A stretch of 64,000 bases of DNA from Bugula neritina (lineage: Eukaryota > Bryozoa > Gymnolaemata > Cheilostomatida > Bugulidae), in assembly GCA_964035545.1 (NCBI GenBank), contig OZ037769.1:17241633-17305632 (forward strand). Direction: 5' to 3'. Below the pieces are notes generated by a model, which had not been told where the DNA came from, made no database searches, and saw only the letters and a list, made by a program, of their open reading frames with translations. This document shows, in pieces, positions 10,837-25,800 of the stretch (within the stretch, counting starts at the first letter, position 1; each line of letters starts with the position of its first letter). The position numbers and the translations under genes are program-made.

Positions 10837-13800
10837 ATGACTCCTGCTGGTGACCAGCACATCTGGTATGCCTCCATATGCAAAGAGACTATTGCTTGGG
10901 GTAAAGCGAGGAAAAGGAACATGAATGCGCATAAGCGAAATGCCCGAAGGTATTTGACTCATGGACCAACATATCAAGCCCTTATTCACACTATTAATGA
11001 GCCATGTGAGCTGCTATGTCTACAATATGAAAACTTTAATACTTAGCAAGTTATTATATATACATATTTATGCCTAGCTTCTTCAACTATAGTAGTTTAT
11101 GTATTTCTTTTCAGTTGAAGCTGCTAGAGCATACAACCTCGCCCCTTTAGTTGCTCAAGCTAGAATAAAAATTCACCGCCACGGAAGTTTAAATGAAATT
11201 CAAGTAACAAGCCCAATTCCAACTATACAGTATTTAGTGCCCAAGCCTGCTTTATTGGATAGTAAAGAGACAAAGGTTTCCAGTGCGGTTAAGAAGATAT
11301 CTGCAAAGGAGATATTAGTATCGGATCATTCTGCCAGCAATGAGCTTCAACGTAAAGTTAGTGCACACAACCAATATTCCAGAAAGAGTGTTACTTATGC
11401 AGTTGATGAAGAGTTGTCTACTACTGAGCGGTCTGAACATCTAGAAGCAAAGCCAGGTGAGTGTCAGACTTTGAAATATATTGAGTGATAGCAAACTACT
11501 TTTCATGACACATTATTTCAATGCTGCATCACTTACTACAGTTGCTTAACTTAGAAATAATTTGTTCAAATATCTCAGTAAAAGCTAAAATTAAAGAACC
11601 AAGTGAACAAGTTGTATATCCAAGATCTTCCCAATCTCAACCTAAGGCTATGACTGCTGCAATCAAAGAGAAGACAACTCCTGCAGAAGAGTTTTATTCA
11701 GACAGCAGTGACTATGATTATGCATACATAAGGTGGGTATACCATGTTTACAATATCAGCTTAGTTGAACTAAATTATAGCAATCCACTACTTTTCATGT
11801 TAACATGATTTGATAATAATTGCAGCGAGAATGCTTTAGTAAGTCCTGAGAAAGGTTCATTAGAGGATCGAGAAGATAGGGAAAGTTTGGTGAGATATAT
11901 TTTATTTTTTATTTTATTTATTAAGCATTTTTAAAACTTTACTAATCTGTGTCCGTAAGATATATAAACATACTTAATGTTCATAGTTTATGAAAACTCT
12001 TTGTAGATATTATGGTAAAACAAAATGGATATTTATACATATTTAATAATTGATGAAGTTGCAGTAAATAGAATAAGAAGTGAATTAGCCATGTTTATTT
12101 ATAGCTCAGAATTTTTGAATACATGTTAATTTTTTTTCCACTTTTAGCAAGAAGATCTTGAAAAAGGTAATGCAAATATAGAAATGTTGGAAGGTATGTC
12201 ACAGTATTGGTCAATATATATGATAATCATAATAAATGCCTTACAACATGTGGGGAAAATTAGGCATTTATGCATCGACAAAGTGTGCAATTTTTTATGT
12301 TTGCACTGTTTGCTTTTTAGTTGTTGCACTAAAAGTTAATTGCAATATCATTTATGAATAGTTTTATTTTTAAAATTAAACGAACAGTTGTAACTATATT
12401 GTGTAAGTATAGGTAAAATTAATCCAATAAATTTAGTGTTTGACTTTGATCTTAGAGTTAGTTAATAATAAATGAGTATAATTATAAGTGTGTGCAAGTG
12501 TAACTAATAGTAATAGTAATACCATGACTATAAGTATAATATTAATAATATTATTATCACTATATTTTGAATATATTAGTTATTACCATTACCAGTTTCA
12601 CCATTCTGATTCTCATTTTGATAATATTTCTCAGAGTAAGCTATACCAAAACAGCACAAACTCATAATTAATTAATATAAATAATAGAGTATGATTATAT
12701 GAATATTTTTATTTTTTTTATTTTCATTTAATATAAATCTTGCCTAAGTTGTAATTCATGACAGCTGTTAAATATTATACGTTATAACATTATCATTACA
12801 ATGTTATAATGATAATACAAATTATATCACTTGCTAAAGAAATCAGTATAATACAATATCACCACACTTATACTTACCCTAATGTAATGGTGAGTAGCAC
12901 AGATACCATTCATGTAGCAGACATTACGAAATAAAGCTTTCTAACGGAATCGTCATTTGGTTGAAGTGTAAAAATAAGTTTGTTGGAATAGTTGAGCAAA
13001 TATTCGACTAATATGTTTGATATTTTAATCAAAAGTCGATAAGTGTAACGGCGGGACAAATCACGTAAACTCGCAGACAAATAATTTTTGTTGCAATGCA
13101 AAGTGAAAGTGGGTAAACGAAAACAAAGACTTCGAGCATTTATATCTAAGAAATAACTTGATGCAGCACGAAGTCTGAGATTAATTGGTGCAGTAGTTTG
13201 GCGGAGTGATGTGTTTACAAATGCTGCACTTATTGACCTTAGAATTTGTGCTACATCTACTAATTTTTTGATCCTAAAGATAATTGCATTACTTCTGGTT
13301 GCAACTTAATTACAATATCATCATCAATTGTATTTCAGAAGCCTCAAAACCATTTGAAGAGACTCAAGAAATTGATTTATCTGATAGCGAAAACAAAGTG
13401 AAAGTAGATGGTCACGGTAAGCTAATACTAATAGTAATAGTGATACTAAAAGTCGTAGTGATATTATAAATATATTTCAATATTTGTGATTATTTGTATA
13501 TATTTGGAAAGTACGAATTCTTATCACAATCATTATGAGTTTATCAATCTTAATCTAAAACCTCAAAGAATGGCTAGTCGGGCAACTAATACCAGTAGTA
13601 ATATAATTGTACATATAATCCTTGTGCTGAAATTGAATTGATACAGTGTCTAATAGTTGTGTTACGGAATATTAATTATGATTCACATGCAATCACTATC
13701 ACTATCACTATGAGTATGACTCATGTTCATAGTAATATGAACATATCGTTATCAATATCATTATAATTGGGGTATTTTATAAATCTAAGAACTTTTTAAT

Positions 13801-15637
13801 TGCATTGGAAGCAAAAAATGAAACTGGAATTTTGCAGAGACTAAATTTAATTAACTGAAATCGATTTGTGATTAATAATATACTTGAATTTGATTTTAAA
13901 ATATATGATGTTGGATACAATGAAAAGCATTTTGTAAATATTATTATTCTGAATCATTCATATTCTCAATTATTACTCCTGCTTTTCATTTAGCCATTAA
14001 TTAAATGAACAACATAAGCAGGCTATACACTTGTTTACATCCCAGCACTCTATCACATTGATAAATCCACTGCAACATATAAATCATTGTATCATGCTGT
14101 ATCATATATTATAGCTAACCAGTTTTCTGTGTTGTATGTTATAGAGCAGTACCAAAGTTTTGCATACCAATTATAATCAATATTTGTCAAGCTTCATGGT
14201 GTGTTACATCTGGATTGTTAGCTCATTCTTATGAATCTTTTTACAGACAATGAAAGCCAGTCAAGATGGTCAAAAATGCAGAAATCTATACTGAAGGTAA
14301 GTTAACAGATTTTTACCTTAATATTTCCTGAGTGTATCGAAGAAATAATATGGATCAGTTCAATAGTATTTGATTGTTGTGGGCTTTTGAATCAAAGTAA
14401 AGAGATTTACAAGTATAATATCTGTATTTATAAGTTTACTATTGGCAGTCTATACAAGTCATGTACTGAATTGTAGACGGAGCGAAAGAAAGTGGAGAAA
14501 TCTCAAAGTGAGGCTAAGAGGTTTGCAGCTATGAGGGGAGATGTAAGGCTAAGTCCAAGACCTCCAAAGAAGAGTGGTAAGTCATGCAGCTGGTCCAGCA
14601 GTGAGCAAGTACAGTATAACATACCACGTCAGTGTATTCAAGGCAGCTTCACTGATCAATGTTAAGTTTATTTGTTTTTGCATCAGTTTATTGGGTGGAT
14701 AGTTTCAGATAAACCTGCAGTGGCTGTGTCGAAGAAGGGAAGACAACCACTAATAGAACACGCCTTAGAGCCAGAAGGTCATAGTGAAGAAGGTTAGCGT
14801 TTTACAGTAGTGTTACACATCCCCCCCACCCATAGCCTTGTCTACAAATATATGCAGTAGTTACTATAAGGACCCCCCCTGAGTTAAAGAGATTATTCAA
14901 GCAAATCGTATTTGATTCACATTTAAATTCAAGTAAAGTTGAGGCAGAAGACCTAATCTTATGACTATTCACCCATAATTATAATTTTCATGCCCAACAT
15001 TAGGGATTCTTGTGTAGGGAAAGACAACTTTACATGCTATGTGTAGTGCAATGTGTACAAGAGAAGACAACTTAGCAATGTATATAACTCAAGTAGAACA
15101 CTGTGTGGTGTTGCAGAGGGAGTGCTGGAGTCAATGTGGACCTCACTAAGAAGGACAGCCAGGGAGTCGGCCATTAAATCGCCACGTCATCCTCACAATG
15201 ATCTGTCTGCACGTCCTCCAGCTAGCAGACGTACCCCTCGTAGAGCGCAGACTATCAGTAGCAATCCTGAGGCTTTCACCAACGAGCTGCACTACGACTC
15301 CGAGACCAACAGCTACGTGAAAAGGAATGTACGGTCCACAGGCTATCATCATCGTAGAACTCCCAGTTCTGTTGGTAAGAGTCTCAGACCAACTCATAGT
15401 GAGTCCTCATCCAAACAGTCTCCTCGCAGTACAATTCCCAAGAGAAATACTAAACCTGTGAAAAACGTCAAGGTCAAGTCTACAGTTTCCAGTAGAAACG
15501 CATCTGGTGATAAAACAGCTGAAGTGAAGACTGTCAAGAGGAAACCTACAGCAACCCGCGAGAAAAAACCAACCAAGGCAGTCACAACTAAGATATCCAA
15601 GAAGCCACTAAGTGGCAGAAGATTGCAAATGGTGTAA
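10837..15637 (+). CDS. Uncharacterised protein with basic C-terminal tail, ten coding exons
   Basis: Not recognised. Exons from the conservative start: 10837-11005, 11115-11456, 11579-11732, 11826-11889, 12148-12193, 13339-13416, 14247-14296, 14477-14576, 14709-14792 and 15117-15637. They total 1608 nt (535 residues), with GT-AG borders and matching phase throughout. The acceptor before the first of these is at 10828 and the frame stays open across it, so a further coding exon is possible; 9698-9784 (donor GTGAGA) joins in phase, and no upstream start was found. The N-terminal 100 residues look like a folded domain (GDQHIWYASICKETIAWGKA, then HGPTYQALIHTINEPFEAAR). The middle is acidic and low-complexity. 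The last 170 residues are strongly basic and Ser/Thr/Pro-rich, as in microtubule- or nucleic-acid-binding tails. No membrane segment. Confidence 0.78.
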
Positions 15638-15690
15638 TTTAGTTCATGTTCCAGTAGCAACTCTCGTACGTCTGTCTAAATGTGTTCTTG

Positions 15691-15696
15691 AATAAA
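15691..15696 (+). promoter_or_regulatory. AATAAA polyadenylation signal of the 10837-15637 gene
   Basis: Canonical hexamer 54 nt after the stop codon on the coding strand. Confidence 0.75.
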
Positions 15697-16027
15697 GTTG
15701 TTAGCAATTATCTCCACTTGTTTCTTCAACTTAATTTGAAGACAATGACCAGATAACTGCTATCTGCCTCAAATTCTACTAAATCAAGTCTTGAATATAA
15801 TAAGTAGGTTATAACAAGTCAAGAAATTTTAGAAGTTATTGGGAAGTATTCAATTCAAAATTTATCAGCTGCTTATTTTCAACACAGATGCTTACTTTTA
15901 TTTCAACACAAATAAACAGAGTCCCTGGGTACAACTTATGACTGAGCTTATCATGAATAGTTGTAAAAACTAGAATCTGATATATTAGGGTTAGCAAATA
16001 TAAGACAGGATGTGTTGGTTTTAAGGT
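15697..16027. other. Short convergent intergenic spacer
   Basis: Lies between the polyadenylation signals of the plus-strand gene ending at 15637 and minus-strand RPLP1. It is AT-rich and I see nothing else in it. Confidence 0.6.
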
Positions 16028-16033
16028 TTTATT
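16028..16033 (-). promoter_or_regulatory. AATAAA polyadenylation signal of RPLP1
   Basis: TTTATT on the plus strand, about 80 nt beyond the RPLP1 stop codon at 16112-16114. Confidence 0.75.
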
Positions 16034-16111
16034 TCTACTCCATACGATGTTATGTACAGACAACTGTTGATAAAACTGAAAGACGTTAAGCAGGTAGAAA
16101 CGAGACAAAGT

Positions 16112-17267
16112 TTAGTCAAACAGGCCGAATCCCATATCATCATCTTCCGACTCAGACTCTTCTTTCTTTACTTCTTTCTTTTCTGTTGAAAGAACAGAAA
16201 GATTGTTATGCAGCTTATTGCACCAAGACATGAATTAATGCAGTGCCATTAAACTATCAGACTCCAAATAAACCATCAGTTGTACTCAAAGCTTACCTTC
16301 AGCAGCGGCTGGGGCAGCTTCAGCGCTAGCACCACCAGCAGCGGGGGCAGCAGCACCGGCTCCAGACCCAACGTTGGACACCAAGTCTTTGATATCGATA
16401 CCGTCGAGGGCTTTGGCAAAGAGTCCTGGCCAGTAGGCTTCAACATCGACCTTGGCTGCCTTGAGTATAGCAGTGATCTTCTCACTCTGAAAGATACAAT
16501 ATAGCGATAAGAAATACACCAGATATCCAGGCTGTACAACACGCAACTGAGAATGACAGCAATAAATCAAATATTAATATTCTTTGACATACCAGATTTC
16601 ATCTTACAAATTCAAAGATTTTTGCTGTAATAAGACCATTGGACTATTGTTATTACTTTTAATTTACACAAAATAACTTGAATTAATAGAGTCAAAGCAA
16701 TTGCAAGTTCAAGTAAAAGATGTCTCATTAAAATCAGTAATGAATATCATAAACTTTAAGTGGTGAAGATCAATCTCAATTTGATAATGATTGCAATTTC
16801 AACGTATCACAATTAATATTATATTTATATCAACTAAGTTTAACCATCATCATTGATTGATTTCAAAATAAAATGAATAATTTGAATTTATATTTTATTT
16901 AATCATTGAGCTACAATAACAATATTAATAAACCAAATTATAATAATTTCTGCCAACATAGAACGTTGAAAGAAATGGCTATTTTTTGTTATCAAGTCAA
17001 CTTTAACTCTAAGCACAAAATAAATGTAACAGCAATGGATTGCAATTATTCCTAAAGGTTCATTACTTGAGGAAAGGTTTTACAGTGCTTACTGCGCTCC
17101 ATTCAAATTATTTTCACTCACACAAAGCTACTTTTCAGTACTAATGGGCATACGATTGAGAATATCAGTTCGAGTAACCAACACTTATGGCTTACCGTTA
17201 CGGCGAGACCATCATCAGCCAGCATAAGAGCAGCGTAAGTGCATGCTAACTCATCGTTGGAAGCCAT
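16112..17267 (-). CDS. RPLP1: 60S acidic ribosomal protein P1
   Basis: Stalk protein of the large ribosomal subunit. In the known family P1 pairs with P2 on P0 and recruits translational GTPases. Three exons: 17196-17267 (ATG at 17267), 16297-16486 and 16112-16182, total 333 nt, 110 residues, the usual length. The N-terminal dimerisation domain starts [20 protein letters not shown] and continues with [21 protein letters not shown] flexible Ala/Gly hinge follows ([20 protein letters not shown]), then a Lys/Glu run and the diagnostic C-terminal peptide [13 protein letters not shown] that binds elongation factors. All parts are intact, so this looks like a functional gene rather than a retrocopy. 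It converges on the plus-strand gene ending at 15637. Confidence 0.97.
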
Positions 17268-17369
17268 TTGTAGTGTTCTTTACGTTAGATGTTATTTTAA
17301 AAGAGATGTACGTTGTCGATTTCGACCTTAGCTCCTAGGAGAACAGCACACCTTGGAAAACTTCTTAAC

Positions 17370-17377
17370 GGAAAAGG
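17370..17377 (-). promoter_or_regulatory. Candidate 5' TOP start site of RPLP1
   Basis: The minus strand reads CCTTTTCC about 100 nt upstream of the ATG. An uninterrupted pyrimidine tract at the cap is typical of ribosomal protein mRNAs (translational control through mTOR and LARP1). The start site itself is inferred. Confidence 0.4.
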
Positions 17378-18275
17378 ACCGACCGTGACTGAGTATTACA
17401 AAACTTCGACAAATAATACAATGCTGCCAATTCGAAGTTTTTAAATTTTGAACAATTTCATTTAAATAAAAAGAATTTTAAATTAAAAAAACAATTAGTT
17501 TTGTACTACTCACAATTTGAAATTTTAACTCTTTCTATTCAGCATTGCACAATTACTAATTGGTTGTAGATGTGAGAAGACTACTCCCAAATTGTAACAT
17601 CGATTACCGATGAAATAATGAACAATGCTATTTACATGTATGTGGATGCTCACATTCACTGAACAAGAAATAATAACCAGTTCATCGAGCACAGTCTTTA
17701 TAAATAGATGAATAGTTATATAATTATATCCTTTGGCAACCATGTACTATGTTTACAATTGTATGTGTATGTAATATTATACAGTTGTAATATATTTCAT
17801 GCATGTTTGCATGTATGTAAAGTATTATATCATATTAACTGTTTAGAATATATTATATGGTTTTGCTTGATATTTTATGATTTTATTAATATATAGAGTA
17901 TATTGCATGATTATACAATAATAACAATATATTATTATAATAGGTTGATAGATGTATGCTGGAAATATGCAAGGTGTAAAGAGAAGATTAATCTGATATA
18001 ATAATATGACATATTATGCCATTCATATTCATATACTGTATAATATATTCTCTATAAATACACCAAATAGATATACCACATTAATATACTGTATATAATA
18101 GATATACAGTATATATATAGACATTAGACTAACTGTATATAGATGATATGTAGTGACTCATTAGCTCACTATAAGCAGTGGCAGCATTACATGGTCACCT
18201 CTGGCTGCCACAAGTTATTGTTTACGAAAAGTAAGTCAGTGCAAACAGCAGGTTGAGTTGCTGCCGTGCTGCCGC
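17378..18275. other. Intergenic region upstream of RPLP1
   Basis: Very AT-rich, with scattered TATATA-type stretches and no exon I can support. It lies upstream of RPLP1 and downstream of the 18276-21748 gene, which is also on the minus strand. Confidence 0.6.
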
Positions 18276-21748
<3,473 letters not shown>

Positions 21749-22847
21749 GGTTAGAGAACTATCTATCGTATATCCATCAACTGAGTGAATCTAGTATCAC
21801 CTTTGGTAGTGTATAGCTGGAGTATTATGAGCTGCCTTCAAGTAAGCGCTGCTGCCTGCCTTCTGTCTGCTGCCAGTGCATAGTTTAGCTCTGCTATACC
21901 TCACATTGCTAGCTAATAACTTAATAACTCTATAACATCTTTTAATAATTTCCTACGTCTGAGGTGGGGGGAGATAAATATCCGCCCTGTAACTATAACT
22001 AGCATGTTGAAAACTCGGACTAATATGAAATGAGTTGCATTAATTAGTGGAGAGTAATAAATGATTGTTTTACTTGCTGTGGAAATTATTGTAATAGTCA
22101 TTAATACATGATGCTTATTATAAAATTAGCATCAAATATAGTAGAGAGGTTTGCATATGTCCAGAAACTCAGACTATGCGCAGTGACTACTCCACAGCCA
22201 GAGCTGTAAGGATATACATGCTGTTGATAAACAACTCAGTTAATCTTGTATAAATATATATGCTGGAATACAGAAGCACTATTCCAAGTTTCTATAAAGT
22301 TTATATATTCAAAATAATATACTTTAGTATCAACAAATCATGCACATGTTGACCTATGAGAATAGAGCTACTAGAAAGCACTGTGGAACACTGTGTGCAC
22401 TGGGTTATTGCTAAATTTCTGCAGATAATACTTCCACAGCTCATGGATGAAAATTGTTAAACAATTTGACCTATTTCTGTAACCTACCACTTGGATTCAA
22501 CATATGGTTATGTCTGGGTGAATAGTTGTATTCCCAGAGAGGGTATATGTGTGTTATATGTGGAAGTAGACATGTATATATTTAGTATAGAGTATGGGGC
22601 ACTGTACAGGTTATATGGTGGTAGTGTTACACAACTTAGTACTATAGTTACTGAGTACAACACAATTGACAATTATTATACATAAAATACATAACATATA
22701 CAGTATTTAGTAGCTGGAGCTATTCCTTCTGCATTCGTAATAATAAAGAGTTTTCTAAGGCCATACATGATACAATGCTGATGGCTTTGAGGGTTCATGT
22801 TAGAATCAACGTTAACCAACATGCTGAAGGGAGAGACTGGGCTAAGT
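21749..22847. other. Intergenic region between the coiled-coil gene and MED1
   Basis: No coding exon seen. It should hold the MED1 3' UTR and the promoter of the coiled-coil gene. I found no clear AATAAA close behind the MED1 stop codon. Confidence 0.55.
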
Positions 22848-25800
22848 TCAAGGTCGTGCGTCGCCAAGAGACTTGGGAGAGAAAGCCAGTCTGGAAACTG
22901 CTTTCTGCTTAACCAACATCGGCTTAGAAGCTGTGCTGGAGGCAGCATACGAGCTGACTACGCTGCCAGCATAAGTTTTGTTAGGATCTAAAGGGATAGC
23001 CTTAGGCACTTGTGTGACAACCTCTGGGGTGGGGCTGGCCGGATCATTGTGCACTGGTTGAGTAGGTATGTAGACGGGCTGAGTCGAGTCTAGCATTACG
23101 TTGAGTTCGTCGGGAGAGTTGGGACTCGGCTCAACTCGTGACGGGTTCTTCACCTGCGAGTATCTCCCAGCCTGAAGCCCAGCAGCCTGCGCAGCATACG
23201 AGGTGGTGCTAGACTGGCGCTGGACCACCTCCGGCTTACGCTGAAACCCCTTTGGCTGACTGATGACCGGCGTTGGAAGGAGTGCAGGGCGTTTGGACGA
23301 GTCGACAGGAGGGAAGGACTTTGTCCTGCTGACGATACTCTGAGACGGAGCCTCCTCCGACTTGGCAGCCGGCAGAGTGCGAGTCGGCACTGGAGAAGTC
23401 CTTTGCCACTCAGAAGGAACACCCGGAGACTTCTGTTGAGCTGTAGGAGGAGTCGGCGATGTGGGACTGGCTTGACTCTCGCCTGGCTTGCGCTTCGGAA
23501 TTTTAGGCAGCGACTTGAGGTCACTCGCTCCGTAGAAACCCATTTTGATGTTGTCAAGAGGAGACGGCCTGCTTGCCGAGTCCAGCCCTCCGATAAATAC
23601 GGGAGGCGTTTTGGGAGTTTTCTTCTTTTTCTCTGATGGCTGTTTCTTGACCTTCTCTTTGGGAGACCCCCGATCCTCCTGCGGTTTGATGTTCAGGGAC
23701 GGCGTTGCACTCGCTGAAAGATCCAGCTTAGTCTGAGCTGATTTGGACTTGGACAGTTTCCCCGACACCTTATTACTGATTGTCTTCTTTCCAGGAGAAC
23801 TCGGTGCCTGGTCACATGACCTGCTTTCCTTTAACTTGATCTCAGTCGAGTCGGAACGCTTCAACTTCTTCTCATTAGCAGGTTTGATCACTTTCTTTTC
23901 TTCTTTCTTCACCCGAGAGTCTATAATCATGGTGGAGACCTTGGCTTCCGGGAGTTGATGTTCCTGTTTCATCGGCCGCTGTGAAGAGTCAAAAAAGTCG
24001 GAAATTGTCTTCACGATATGTTTCTTGTCTTCTTTGTTGTCGTGCAGCAGCTGAGCCAAGTGAGACTCCTTTGAGTTGAGTCGACCAGTTGACGGAGGGT
24101 TGAGGGAGGAGAGAACCGTCTGCATGTAAGTGGGCGGTATCACACTCATGTCATTCTTCATTTTCATTGATTGATTGATAGAGACAGACGGCATCATGAG
24201 AGAGGGCTGATCAGCAGGCTCTAACTTCACTCGGGACGCCATTTCCCGGGAGAAGTCTTCATTGTCACTCTTCTTCCTTTTCTTAGTAGCAGCAGCCGGC
24301 GACATGGAAGCAGCGGGCTGAGAATTTCCTTCCGAAGTTCTCCGTTTCTTGCGAACAGCTTTAGGCTTCTTATCGGCCGCAGCTGAATTGTCAGAGCTTT
24401 GCAGGAGATCAGACAGAGTGGTGGTGAACTGGTGTTGAGAGGTGGTATACTGGTGCTGAGAGGTACTCTGGGATTGATCAAAGGGAACAGGGAAGACTGA
24501 AGGTTTGATGTCAGGATATGGGTTGACATTGTCTTTGTCATCTAGCAGGCTGGACAACATTGGAGTGTTGTTCAGTTTAGACTTCTCGCTAGCCTGAGTG
24601 GGAATAGTGGTGAGAGCCAAGGCGGGTGGCGGAGCTTTGCCCCCGTAAGGTGCTAAGGAGTTGGGAGGGTTGAGATTGGTAAAGCAGGAGCGTTTGTATC
24701 CAGAGAACCTGCGCAGACAGAGCTTATAGTTGTTGGTCTCTATAGTTTTGGAGTAAGATGGAGAGGAGGTGTTGACGGAGCCGTACGGCATGTAATGACC
24801 TCGAGCTGAGTACACGGAGAACATCGTGTTCATTATCTCTCCGTGGTCTGCCTTCACTTTCTTTGTTGCAGGAGGTAGATTCTCTTCCTGATGACCGGCT
24901 TGCTGAAGTATAGCTCTCATCGTGATGGGAATCGAGAAACTCCTGGAAACATAAAGTATCACCATCAACCACACACACAGGGTGTGTGACAATAATTAGG
25001 ATGTTAACAGCGACTACCGACTAACCTTTGAACGACCTTGGAAGCGTGGATATTGCTGCAGATTTCACCGGAGCTACAGTGGATGACGGCCTTAGGTGAC
25101 CCGAGGTCGGTGAGGTCAAAGTCCACTGAAACAGGATGTGGAGCTAGTATGAGGGAGACAACTTCAACTTATACAAGTATGTGGAGCTAGTATGAGGGAG
25201 ACAACTTCAACTTATACAAGGATGTGGAGCTAGTACGAGGGAGACAACTTCAACTTATACAAGTATGTGGAGCTAGTATGAGGGAGACAACTTCAACTTA
25301 TACAAGTATGTGGAGCTAGTATGAGGGAGACAACTTCAACTTATACAAGGATGTGGAGCTAGTATGAGGGAGACAACTTCAACTTATACAAGGATGTGGA
25401 GCTAGTGTGAGGGAGACAACTTCAACTTATACAAGTATGTGGAGCTAGTATGAGGGAGACAACTTCAACTTATACAAGGATGTAGAGCTAGTATGAGGGA
25501 GACAACTTCAACTTATACAAGGATGTGGAGCTAGTATGAGGGAGACAACTTCAACTTATACAAGTATTACTAGACATTACTGATGCATTACAATAGTGTG
25601 AGATATGCTAAGCTTTGCTGAAGGTATTATTGCAGGTGTAATAGGACTTTATTTCCTATGTAAGTACATACAGAGTGTAAGTACATACAGAGTGTAAGTA
25701 CATACAGAGTGTAAGTACATACAGAGTGTAAGTATATACAGACAGCACATACCAGTAGCTATACTGTCAGCGTACACATACTGTCAGCGTATACATACCA

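Noticed and set aside
23150-24541. Other-frame ORFs of 63-135 codons over MED1 exon 12
   Set aside because: Shadows of the 698-codon MED1 last exon; no independent features.
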